Source of the DNA: Mnemiopsis leidyi
Lineage: Eukaryota; Ctenophora; Tentaculata; Lobata; Bolinopsidae
Reading direction: 5' to 3'
Assembly: GCA_000226015.1 (NCBI GenBank)
Contig: JH154301.1
Coordinates: 31,139-74,232, forward strand
Length of the DNA: 43,094 bases
Shown here: positions 1 through 9,900 of the stretch, piece after piece
Layout of the letters: each line of letters opens with the position of its first letter
Position numbering within the stretch: the stretch's first letter is position 1
The notes under the pieces: model-generated
What the model was told of the DNA's origin: nothing
Database searches by the model: none
The model's input: only the letters and a program-made list of their open reading frames with translations
Translations under genes and position numbers: made by a program

Positions 1-214
1 CATTTCCTTGTGTTTCAACTTATTTCTTGAAAATATAAACGTTGTTGCGATTTTGATAGCGGAAACAGGTCTTTACTTAGTGATAAAATTCAATGTTTTC
101 TCTTGAAACAGCCAATTTAGGGGCTTTCCCTTTTCAAATGGTTTAACTTTGTCGAAAGGCGTTCTAAATCAAAGGACGGCCACACGTACTCGTAGGATGG
201 AGGACGCATGGCGC

Positions 215-287
215 AAAAGATGACACTTTTCAAGAAAAGTGTCCTCGATTGAAAACAGGACGCTTTTTGGAAAAGGTGTCATCTTTT
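215..287. repeat. nested inverted repeat / hairpin
   Basis: AAAAGATGACAC at 215-226 pairs perfectly with GTGTCATCTTTT at 276-287. Inside it, GACACTTTTC (222-231) pairs with GAAAAGTGTC (234-243) across an AA loop, so two mutually exclusive stems can form. The rest of 1-520 shows no gene; a GC-rich patch lies at about 385-425. It may be a relic of a small inverted-repeat element. I see no clear target duplication. Confidence 0.6.
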
Positions 288-522
288 CAAACTGGGACGG
301 ATTCTGTTCAGCGCGTCACTTTCAGCACGGACCGTCATTTAGAAAAAGTGGAAAATCCAAAAGCACGTTTTTCGCCAAATCTCGACCCGTGCAAAACCCG
401 ACCCGTGGCGCGCTGCGCGCACGCATTTAGATTACGCCTTCTACATGTAACCTTTCCGCGAGTAAATTTGTTTTGCGGCTTCCGTAAACGCTTGCCGCGG
501 CAAAACATTATGTTTAAACTTA

Positions 523-1533
523 CCTTAATTCCCAAAAATTTGTGTGCCATTATATTGAGCACAATTTATTTGAGCCCCAAAAATTTGGGCAGAAAATTTG
601 AACTCATTTGGGCAACGGAAAATTTGGGCACAAATTCTTCAAAAATGAGCGATTTTCCACTGAACCATCAGTTGTACATTTGCCTTAGATCATTATCTTT
701 CCTTAATATTTCAGTCATTTTTAAGTTAAATTGTAGGCATGTAGGTGTTAGTCTTAGCTGTCAAACATTAAGGATCTTCCCAGTAACCCCAGTGGCAGAA
801 CTTCAAAAAGTGGCTAGAATCAGTTCGAGCCTTCATCAACAAACCTGAGCAGAAAGCGCTACTGATATCAGATCTGTGTTTCGGGCTCAGCACACGCAGA
901 CCCTAAAAGATCTGATGACTTCCAACAACTGCATCCTTCAGAAAGTTCCAGCTAACATGACTCATCATCTACAGCCCCTGGACATTTCTATTAATAGACT
1001 GGCTAAGCAATTCATGCGTATTACGCATTGCATAATAAGTACGAAGATTGGTACGCGAAAAACATTGTGTGTCAGCTTAATGGAGGAGTTTCATCAGACA
1101 ATGTGAAAGTTGATACCCGCTTGACAGTGATACGTGAAGTATACGCCCTTTGGATCAATGAACTTTTTGTGTATTTAAAAGGGAGACCAGATGACGTAAG
1201 AAAAGGTTTTGAGAAGTCGGGTTTAACTGATGCTTGTAGGTCAGATTTTGAGTTGGATGAAAATCCCTTTGCTGATCTGCTCTAGTAGCTTTTGGTTAGC
1301 TATTTCAGTTGTAATTTTTACTCATTAGAAATATACGTCTTTTTCTTGGTGAATGATAGATTAGAAAACTAAAATTTTTCAATAAATTTTAAGGTCAGAG
1401 ACCAAATGCCAAAAGTTTAGTCGACAAAAAATTTATCAGACGGAAAATATTTATGCCAAAAATTTGGTCTGCAAAAAATTTGGGCGAGGGGCCCGCTCAA
1501 ATTTTTGGTTGCTCAAATTTTTGGTAATTAAGG
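523..1533 (+). mobile_element. pogo/Tigger-like (Tc1/mariner superfamily) DNA transposon, decayed
   Basis: The ends form a terminal inverted repeat: CCTTAATTCCCAAAAATTTG at 523 and its complement ending at 1533, with 19 of 20 positions matching. Both ends are flanked by TA (521-522 and 1534-1535), the usual Tc1/mariner/pogo target duplication. Just inside each end, motifs of the type CCAAAAATTTGGGC or AAATTTGGGC recur several times (575-640 left, 1440-1520 right), which looks like a subterminal transposase-binding array. The body carries a transposase remnant. At about 1.0 kb it is shorter than an autonomous pogo element and is internally deleted. The family assignment rests on the TA duplication together with the DDE-type coding remnant. 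Confidence 0.85.
811..1285 (+). pseudogene. pogo-type DDE transposase C-terminal remnant (frameshifted)
   Basis: Three frames read in turn give a recognisable DDE_1 (pogo/Tigger) transposase tail. The first segment ends in LLISD at about 873. The second (876-1015) has the family signature THHLQPLDISIN. The third (about 1028-1285) has WYAKNIVCQL, VKVDTRLTVIRE and WINELFVYLK and ends at a stop. At least two frameshifts (near 874 and 1015-1030) break it and the N-terminal half is absent, so it cannot encode an active enzyme. Its position inside matching terminal repeats supports it being the element's own gene. Confidence 0.8.
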
Positions 1534-1535
1534 TA

Positions 1536-2003
1536 ACCAATACTTATACTTTCAATACTTATACAAGGTAAGTTGATTAATTATCGACAATTTCCTGCCA
1601 AGGAGGCTCCTCGAAACCTACAATGGTCTTCTTGTAAGCTTATTGCAAATTTTCCAACGGGTCTTAGGTACCCGTGCAGTAAATTTGGGACGCTGTTCCG
1701 TTTGAACGGGATGTTCGTTTCTATGCTGATAATAGTTTAACCTTTAATATACAGGTTTGATATTTTTGTGAACCTTGGAGGACCTGGCAAGACTAAGACC
1801 AAGAACAGTAAGAGAAAGAAGACGATTGAAGCAGAATCACCAAAAGAATAACTCTCGTATTCGTGCTGTTCAAAACAACAATCCTGGATCACCCATCCTC
1901 CCTAAGCTTCAGGAGAAAGTTGCCCTCATTGGCTACAAGATTCAGCAGAACATCTTGAAGCGATTACAGAAAAGAGAAGCTAACGCAATGGAAAAAATAA
2001 GAT
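1536..2003. other. intergenic spacer between two transposon remnants
   Basis: No convincing gene. An open stretch at 1775-2035 encodes a basic, charged 86-residue peptide that I do not recognise. Its end overlaps the start of the retrotransposon reverse transcriptase in another frame, so it is probably incidental or part of the decayed element. Confidence 0.4.
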
Positions 2004-3265
2004 TGGAGTTGGAGGTAAAATGCTTGAATGGTTAAGTAACTTTCTGTTGGACAGAGAGCAAACTGTGGTGATAGAAGGAATGAACTCGAGGCCCCAAAAA
2101 GTAAGAAGTGGAGTTCCCCAAGGAACTGGTCTAGGACTGATACTCTTCATTCTTTACATAAATGATCAGCTAGATATACTACGGTATTGTCTCGGTAAAA
2201 TATTCGCTGATGATGACACCAAACTGATCAGCAGGATCTCCAGTATGTTGGCCAAAGAAAAACTTCAAGAAGACCTCTAAGGTGTCATAGCATGGGCTTG
2301 TGCAAACAACATGCAACTCAATGAAACTCAGTTTGAAGTCCTCAATTACACTCTCAACCAATCTAACTGGCTGAGGACATTGCCATTCCACTCCGAAACC
2401 TACATTCACCACATTTCTTATGGTACGCCTCTAGAACCATCAAGCACTGTCAAAGATTTAGGTGTTCTTGTTAGCTCAGATCGCTCTTGGTCCCCTCACA
2501 TCTTTTAAACAGTTAACAGTGCTAGAACAATGGCTGCCTGGATTCTTAGCGTATTCAGTCATCGATCACCAACCTTAATGGTCACGTTGTATAAGCCGAT
2601 GGTACGGTGCAGACTGGAATAATGCTGTCCCCTTTGGAATCCCTCAACGATAGGGCAAATAGAATCCATAGAGCGCATCCAGCGTGAATTCACCAGAAGT
2701 ATTTCAGGGTGCAAAGACCTCAACTACTGGGAGAGAATAAAAAAGCAAAGGAGGCGAGAACGAGTATGATAATCCAAGTCTGGAACATCATCAATGGAAA
2801 AGCTCCAAATTGCACCGAAATGGAGTTCAAGTAAAGGAAAATGGAGTTCAAGTAAATAGAGTTTAAGTAAATGAAGTTCAAGTAAATGGAGTTCAAGTAA
2901 AAGTGTTGCAAGTAAAGGAAAATGAACGCCTTGGAACTAGGCTATTGTTCCCTCCATACCTAGAGCAGCGTAGTGCTCAGTGAGGAATGATTACGAGAAC
3001 TCATTTGGCGTAAAAGCAGCCCAGCTCTGGAACATCCTGCCCAAGACCATAAAAGAAGCTTCAACAATCATCCAGCTCGAAATAAGATTTTCTCGACAAG
3101 ACACCAGATTTTCCTCCAACACAAGGCTACACTGCAAGAAACAACAATTCTCTCCTAGAATGGAACCTGTGCAACCTAGCTGGAACTTTGGACGGAGGAT
3201 ATGGGTGGTCGTCCCTGAGGCAGACATCCTGATGCGATCCTAGCCAAAACAACATCAACATTACC
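2004..3265 (+). mobile_element. non-LTR retrotransposon (LINE) fragment, reverse transcriptase 3' half
   Basis: The segment at 2020-2280 reads as the palm of a LINE reverse transcriptase: MLEWLSNFLLDREQTVV, the block SGVPQGTGLGLILFILYIND, and the catalytic F-A-D-D box. The box reads FADDDTKL, one Asp more than the family usually has. Downstream, other frames give the typical C-terminal region, including STVKDLGVLVSSDRSWSPHI (2440-2506), ARTMAAWILSVFSHRSP, YWERIKKQRRRERV, FGVKAAQLWNILPKTIKE (3004-3057) and GYTARNNNSLLEWNL. This layout resembles CR1/Jockey-like elements. Stops and frameshifts are numerous, and the 5' part (endonuclease, RT fingers) is missing, as in a 5'-truncated dead copy. 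Confidence 0.85.
2818..2922 (+). repeat. minisatellite inside the LINE fragment
   Basis: About six imperfect copies of a 16-20 bp unit, ATGGAGTTCAAGTAAA, lie head to tail inside the retrotransposon C-terminal coding remnant, between the RRRERV and NERLGTRLLFP blocks. Most units introduce a TAA in the reverse-transcriptase frame, so the expansion happened after the element died. Confidence 0.8.
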
Positions 3266-3478
3266 CTAGTTAACGTATGAAATTACACACTTTAGGTGTC
3301 TCAAATTTTTTTTGGTATTAGGCTGGGGTTGCTGATTTTTGTCGTTGACTTCCCGCTCCTTAACATTGAACATGATGACATACCGCTCTCTGTCCTGTTC
3401 ATTTATCGCTTTCTTCAACTCCTTCTGTATGACTTTCTTCTCGCGACAATTGTACAGCAGCGCGTATCCTCCCGACAT
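3266..3478 (-). CDS. small basic hypothetical protein (unidentified)
   Basis: A 70-codon reading frame starts at an ATG in good context (AAAATG at 3476-3478). It gives a charged peptide containing EKKVIQKELKKAINEQDRER and ending in a less convincing tail. I do not recognise the family. The first 45 residues look like a genuine helical polypeptide and could be a first exon; the tail after about residue 50 may be intron or untranslated sequence. It lies just downstream of the dead LINE. It could also be chance. Confidence 0.25.
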   Translation of the reverse strand: MSGGYALLYNCREKKVIQKELKKAINEQDRERYVIMFNVKEREVNDKNQQPQPNTKKNLRHLKCVISYVN

Positions 3479-3914
3479 TTTATTCTCGCTTCGAATGAGG
3501 ATCAGACAAAGTCAGACAACTTGGGACACAACCGGAAGCAGTACTTGAAATAAATGAGCCATTAGCGGAGCTTTCAGAACGATCCACGAAGTTGCTACAC
3601 ATTTATTGGCAGATAGCCATGAGGCAAATAGACAGAGAGGAAAGTTAGAGAGTATTATTTTATTGTTCAAGGTGTGAGCTCGAAATGAATTGCCCTGGCT
3701 TTATAGCTTTAGTTATAGTTCTAGTTCCAGTTATAGTTCTATAACTTGCCGAACGTTGACGGCAAACGAGATAGCTAGCTTTTCGTTTTAGTGCACAGTG
3801 CAAAATTTTTATACAACAAGCGTGTCAAATTACATTTTAAATATCAACAAATCATTCGTTACAGATTTATTCTTATCCCTAAAAACTAACTATCATACAG
3901 TCAACATTGGCAGC

Positions 3915-5877
3915 ATGAAAAACTTTAACATATTTCTTGTTGCCTTGATTTTGATCTTTCCCTTGGCCATCCAATCACAGAAGAGAGGTAAGAAAGATAT
4001 AATGTTTTAAAGTTTTACGAGTTTCGAGAGCAATTTTTACTTTTTACGGCCGAACAAATAAAATTTATAACAATGAAGTACGGCAGTATCCAAGAAGCCC
4101 GACCCAGTACGCGAACTGGTTCGCGTACCGGTTCGCGTACTGGTTCGGCAATCCCCGAACCAGTACGCGAACCATTCCGGACTAGTTATGATATACCGAA
4201 CCATCCGGACTAGTTATGACATGATAACAAGTAGGTCACAGATCGCAGATGCAAATTGCCGAATGAAAGTTGTGACATAACGATTAAGTTAGGGATGTAG
4301 TAAATTAGTAAGTCACGCACAGACTTGTTCACTTAATAATAGACCAATTTCATGCAATAACGATATAGGAAACATAACACATAATTTAATAAAATACAGA
4401 GTCAGACAGAAGGAGGATTTATTTATATACCACATCTTACTTTCCTTCAGCAATTTGCATATGCGATATGTGACCTACTTGTTATCATGTCATAACTAGT
4501 CCGGACTGGTTCGGGGATTGCCGAACCAGTACGCGAACCAGTTCGCGTACTGGTTCGCGAACTGGTTCGCGTACTGGGTCGGGCTTCTTGGATACTGCCT
4601 GAAGTACAAAACTTAAATAGTGACGTTAGATCAACCATCAAAGTCTCTGTAGTCTGTAATCTTGTCAAACTGTCATCCTTAGTGCCCGAGCGGGAGAGTT
4701 CTGAAATAACTCCAACAAGCGCTGAATATGACACCCATGGGTGTTGTGCAGACAACGCTATAGATAAAGATCTCTCTACAGCAGCAGCAACTTCGACTGT
4801 TGACGGATACGGATCGTTGAAAATAAAGTTTAGCAGTTCCTATTTTTTCCGTATGGTCCTTATCTACTACCGTTTCTATACCAATTGGTTTGACCCGAAT
4901 CTTTGGTGTGTTCTCAATGAAGATAATTTCAAGAAATGCGTTGATTTACACAGCGACGTAGATGTGTCAGTGTACCAGGGAGAGGTAAAACAGAAGTCTT
5001 GTGGAACACTCACACTATCAAACGGTCTGGAACAGTCAGATCAGATCTACACACTGCTCTGTAACGTTCCAGCCGACAACTTGAGGTTCACTAAAACTTC
5101 GCCGGATCATATAGTTATAGCTGAGGTGACAGTTACAGGGGCTGAGATAAGTACGTTTTGTCGGCAGCTGTTAGCACATTTATAATTTGTGCTATTTATC
5201 AATCTCGATGTAATTTATTAAAATGTTTCACCATCGCCATCATCAAACATATCCGGCAGCTAGAATGAGTACAGGCGAGAGACCCGACACAAAAAGGGCG
5301 GGATTTCGCGCGGATTAAATCAGTCATGACCATATTAGAATTTATCTCGATGCTGACTTAAATACATAAGTATTTTGGTACTAACTCAGATATCATCGAA
5401 AATCAAAACGTGTAAAATTTTTAAGAAAAATGTTATCTTACAGTAGTATGGTATAATAATCACGGAAAATATCAGCTACAAGTTCATCTTTGAAGCTCAA
5501 TTTAATAGAAAAAAAAAAAAACGTACTTTAGAAATTTACTATTTGCACCGGCTTGAATCACTAATTTACACCACGCTAAACCATGCTAAAAGCTCTAAAC
5601 CAACCTATCCAAAATTTCAAAATTCGGCCTCACGAGCAAACCCTATGACCTTTCAACGTCCGGCGCCGAAAGAACCAGCCGGTGCTCGACAGACAATCGC
5701 TTTAACTATACCTGGTGATTATCCGAAACACATCTCATAGATATCTTCCTACTCCACAAACACCCTTCCACAAACACATCCTCCACAAACGACTCCTCTA
5801 CAAACACCCCCAAAAACAACTTCTTTACAAACACGTCCACAGCCCACAAACTCACCAACCATTTTCTTTTTGAGTGA
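3915..5877 (+). CDS. secreted protein with F5/8-type-C (galactose-binding-like) domain
   Basis: Exon 1 (3915-3987) encodes a signal peptide (MKNFNIFLVALILIFPLAIQ) and ends at the donor AGAG|GTAAGA in phase 1. Exon 2 (4683-5150) begins after TTAG in the matching phase. It encodes a discoidin/fucolectin-like beta-sandwich: CCADNAIDKDLSTAAATSTV, then GSLKIKFSSSYFFRMVLIYY, and at the end HIVIAEVTVTG. A final exon at 5741-5877, after CTCATAG, joins in phase and gives a short Ser/Thr/Asn-rich tail built from repeats of a CCACAAACAC-type unit ending at TGA. The sum is 225 residues. The last exon is tentative. The domain family typically binds carbohydrate or cell-surface ligands, so an extracellular lectin-like role is inferred. 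Intron 1 carries a MITE. Confidence 0.65.
4082..4599. mobile_element. MITE with long terminal inverted repeats, hAT-like (8-bp TSD)
   Basis: The element begins GGCAGTATCC and ends GGATACTGCC. It is flanked on both sides by the identical 8-bp duplication TGAAGTAC (4074-4081 and 4600-4607). The inverted arms are about 160-185 bp (4082-4266 and 4445-4599) and nearly identical. Within the arms, palindromic units such as CCAGTACGCGAAC and GGTTCGCGTACTGG recur several times, with a TCCGGACTAGTTATGA motif further in. The core (4267-4444) is AT-rich without coding. An 8-bp duplication points to hAT-type mobilisation. High arm identity suggests fairly recent insertion. It sits wholly within intron 1 of the surrounding secreted-protein gene. 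Confidence 0.92.
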
Positions 5878-6918
5878 ACTTAAAATGGATCCATGGTACT
5901 TTTACAGCAGCTGTTTTTAACAAAGCTCGACCCTCTAAAGATTTACTGTGTTACAGGAGCACACATAGTTGCCATGTTTGCATGTAGAATACAACTCAGC
6001 TCACTTCTTCAACCCAATTAATCCGTCCAAATTAAGTTTTCTGTCAGGGGATCGTATTAGAAATCCTGGTGTGTTATCGTTGTCATGGTGAATGTATCGT
6101 AACCATAATTACACCAGATCTCTGTAACAGCCGTGGGGGGAGCAATTTGCACGGTCGAGAATGGTCTCGAAAACATGTGTTTTTAAGGGGCAAACAGACG
6201 TCAGAATTTGCGGGGAAGAATAGGAAAAATTTAAAGATTTTAATCCTCATTTCCCGATATTAATTTGTCCAGCTTTGGTTCTTGTTGGTATAATTCTCCC
6301 TCATCGTCCATTCAATATACTAACATACAGATTTTAGATTGAGCACCAAAACAAGGGCAGAACTACTAATTCTTGACAAATAAGATTTTCTTTCGAAAAT
6401 CTGTCGTAAACGTTTGACTCCCCCCAAAAAACACCGACGTTGGAATGATCTCTAGGTAAAGAAACTTGTTTTTAGCAAGGAATACAGAATAGAAATGTTT
6501 GCAAAAAGTCAATTTCAATGCGCTATATAAGTATAAAATGCATAATGTCATAAATACTATAATATATTACGTTTAATAAACTGTCATTATATCAGGTTGT
6601 ACCAAAATATCTTGAACGACAAAGTCAATTCAATCAAGGACTATGGTAAATCTTAATTTAAAACGCGTTCCGTCAAATATTGTTTGTCAAGAATATTCAT
6701 ATACAGTGTTATGTCATCAAAGTCAAAGATGACGTAAAAAGTTCAATTGGGTTTTTTAAAAATCATGATTCATAATCAACATTCAATTAATCAAAACCCA
6801 ACGCAGTGATGATAAACCATTGAGAATGTGTAATTCAAAATTCATAGCTATGAACTACATACCTACTTCTTACAAAATAGTTTAAAGAGTAAACAGTGCA
6901 CACTAAAAGAAATTAAAA
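5878..6918. other. intergenic region
   Basis: AT-rich sequence between two converging genes, the secreted-protein gene (plus) and GEN1 (minus). I see no coding exon, RNA gene or repeat that I can support. Confidence 0.5.
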
Positions 6919-9900
6919 CTAGGCCAAGTTACCACTTCTCCCCAATAATTCTGTAATGTTCAAATTAAAGTTCGGCTGCTCAAGGCGGCCCCTTTCTGAC
7001 ACAATATCTGGCAAGGGATCCGACCCCACAAAACCTCCCCCCTCGCCGGATTCCGGAAATTGTTTCGGAGTGGAGGTAACTCTAATGTCAGACAAAGGTT
7101 TTCGGTGCCAGACCGGAGTAGAAACCTCGATTTGAGGCTCCAGGAAAGATATGTCAGGAGGGCGGTGAGGTTTGGATATTATCCCGGGAATTATAGGATC
7201 TGGAGAGAGTATACCACGAACAAAGGGATCCGGGGATGACGGGGACATCCGAGAGGGGATGTCAGGAGTAAAGGTACCAGGAGAAGGAAGTGTAAAAACA
7301 TCTTTATCAGGGGCAGAAAAGGTGGAGGTCAACTCCAGCTCAGATATGTTGGGCGGATCAAAAGATAGTTTTTGTTGAATTGGTAACGAAGGTTTGGTTG
7401 TGATGGGCTGAAGAGGTGAGAGTTCTCCTGACAGAGCTACTTCCTGGGATTCCTCCAGCTGGTCTACTAGAGTTGTTACCTTGTCTGAAGTGTTGCTGGT
7501 AGTACCAAGTGTAACATGGTGAGTAACATCGGGTGTAACATGGTGAGTAACATCGGATGTAACATCGGGTGAAGTGGCAGTATCTTGAGGAGGTTCTCTG
7601 GTCGTAGCTGGAGTATCAGGAACCAGCACGGTACAATCTGATTTAGCAGGAGACAGACTGACACTTTGTTCGGATAGTATCTTGTTACCAAATACTATCT
7701 CGTCAGCATATATTTGCCTCAAATCCGGAGCCTCTCCCTGTCCCTCAGGAATGTCAGAATTCTCCAACTTGAGGAGGTTGTCAGACATGTTACAAGACAA
7801 TTCCTCAACAGACTCTCTGATAACCGATCCAGCTAGCTCGCTGGAAATATCAGGCAGAGGGCTGGTTTGTGTTAGGTCCAGAGACAAGTTCGCTTCGTCC
7901 GGAGTAAAACCTCCAGGGTGCTCACTAAGTGACAGGTTTGACATATCTGACGGGAATCTCTGCTTTGGAGCGGGAGTTTTGGGAGAAAACCCTCTACTGA
8001 TATCAGAAATGTTTGCCAGTTCGCTGTCCAGATCACAACTCAAGTCAAGAGATAATTCACCGTCAGGCACCTTACCTTTTGGACTGGTCTTTTCTAGAGT
8101 TTTCTTTGAGTTGCTTTCATTTTCGTTCAAACCACAATGTTCAGATGTATTTTCCTGGCTACCGTCGGGATTAACCTGATTGGCTTCTAAGATTTTGACA
8201 CCACTGTTTTTCATACTGTTACCATTGTTTCCAGGAGTGACGACACTGTTTTCAGAAGCAACACCACTGTTTTCAAGAGCAAAAGCACTGTTTTTAAGAG
8301 CAACAGCACTATTTCCAGGACTGACACCACTGTTTTCAAAGGCAATATCACTGTTTCCAGGAGGGATATCGCAGTTTTCAAGAGTAACACCACTGTTTCC
8401 AGAAGGAACACCACTGTTTCCAGAAGGAACACCACTGTTTTCAGGATTAACACCACCGTTTTCAGGATTAACACCACTGCTTTCAAGAGCAATGGCACTT
8501 TTTTCGTGATTGAAACCAACATCGCCGCTACTAAGACCTTTAACCATATTATGATCTTGTTGCGTTTCTTCATGGTCAAGTTCTATTTTCCGTACAACAT
8601 CATTGCAATAAAATACTTCATTTTCTGTGTTCGCGCTGATTTCTGCTGTTGTGTCCCAGTCAGCCTCAGAGGAAATATCAATCACATCGGTTGGGTTCTT
8701 ATGATCTCCTATTGATGTTGCTTTATCATGATCTTCACTAGTACTGATATCAGAGAACGAGGTTGACAAGTTCATAGTAGGAATATCTAGATGTCTGGGT
8801 CCTGACACTCCTCTCTCATCCTCTCTACCATCTACAGTGTCTCTCGTCCCTGCACCTTTCTCTACAGCCGGAGTTGGGAAGAAAAGTTTGTGATAGTCAG
8901 CTCCCTCAACCAGCGGTTTGTAGTCCTCAGAGTCAACACTTTCCGTATTCAGCAGAGAGGAGTTCTCACGAGATATACTCTTATCATCACGCGAAGAAAT
9001 GATTTCGTCAACTTCTAGAGACTTGCCCTTCTGCTGCTGACTATCCGATATCTCCCCACAAATTTCTTCGTTCTCGACTCGAGCAGTCTTATCTTTCTCA
9101 TCCACTACGATCACGGAGTCCTCATCAAACCATTCCTCACCATCCTCCTCTCCACAAATCACATGATATGGACTTTCATCGCGTGAAACAATAACTTCGT
9201 CCCTGGATATCCCCAGTATCTCGTCCCGTGACAGATCCAGATACTCGTCCATGAAGTTTTGAGGAAGCAGCTGCACGTCACTGTCAATGTAACCGTCCAT
9301 TTCCGAACCTGAGAGAGTATTATCCTCGTGTAACTGACCAACACTTTCAGTTTCTAAAACCGCGTTATCAGTTTCAGTTTCAGTTTGTTGTCGAGGTTCA
9401 CGAAGACCGATGTCACTGTTCAGTGATGTTTGTTTGCTGTCGAGAGAAGAAAGAGAGGAGGTTGATCCTACAGCCGTGTCAGGACTAGAGGTAGACTTTG
9501 CTGAATTAGCAGACTTGACAGACTTGGCAGACTTAGCAGACTTGGCACGTCGCTGTGCAAGTCTCTGACTTAGAGGCACATACTCTTCTTCAGAACTAGA
9601 TGTATCATTGTGTTTGCGGGAATTCTTCTCTGATGCTCGAGAGAGTTTCTTGTTAGATACTATCTCAGATTCACAACTTTGAGTTAGTGGAGTACTAGAG
9701 ATGGAAGAGATACTGCCAGTTATGTCGCGTAGCGGAAGTGGTTCTGAAATCTTCAAACCATTCATACTTTCAGATAAAATATCAATCTTCTTCCCTTTTC
9801 GATTCTTTGTCCCCGCTGTTTTAGGCCTCGTGACTTGTTTACTTTTCTCCTTTTCAGGAGTAGGCTTCTTCACTGGATACCGGTCATATATTGGGATGTT

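Noticed and set aside
249-848. 199-codon open frame near the window start
   Set aside because: It crosses the transposon end and shows no domain; composition looks noncoding.
4447-4755. Minus-strand open frame rich in R-T-S-S-R-T repeats
   Set aside because: It is a translation of the MITE's palindromic arm, not a gene.
8211-8579. Hydrophobic Leu/Val repeat protein in a second minus-strand frame, and its plus-strand counterpart at 8180-8509
   Set aside because: Out-of-frame shadows of the 21-bp heptad repeat in GEN1.
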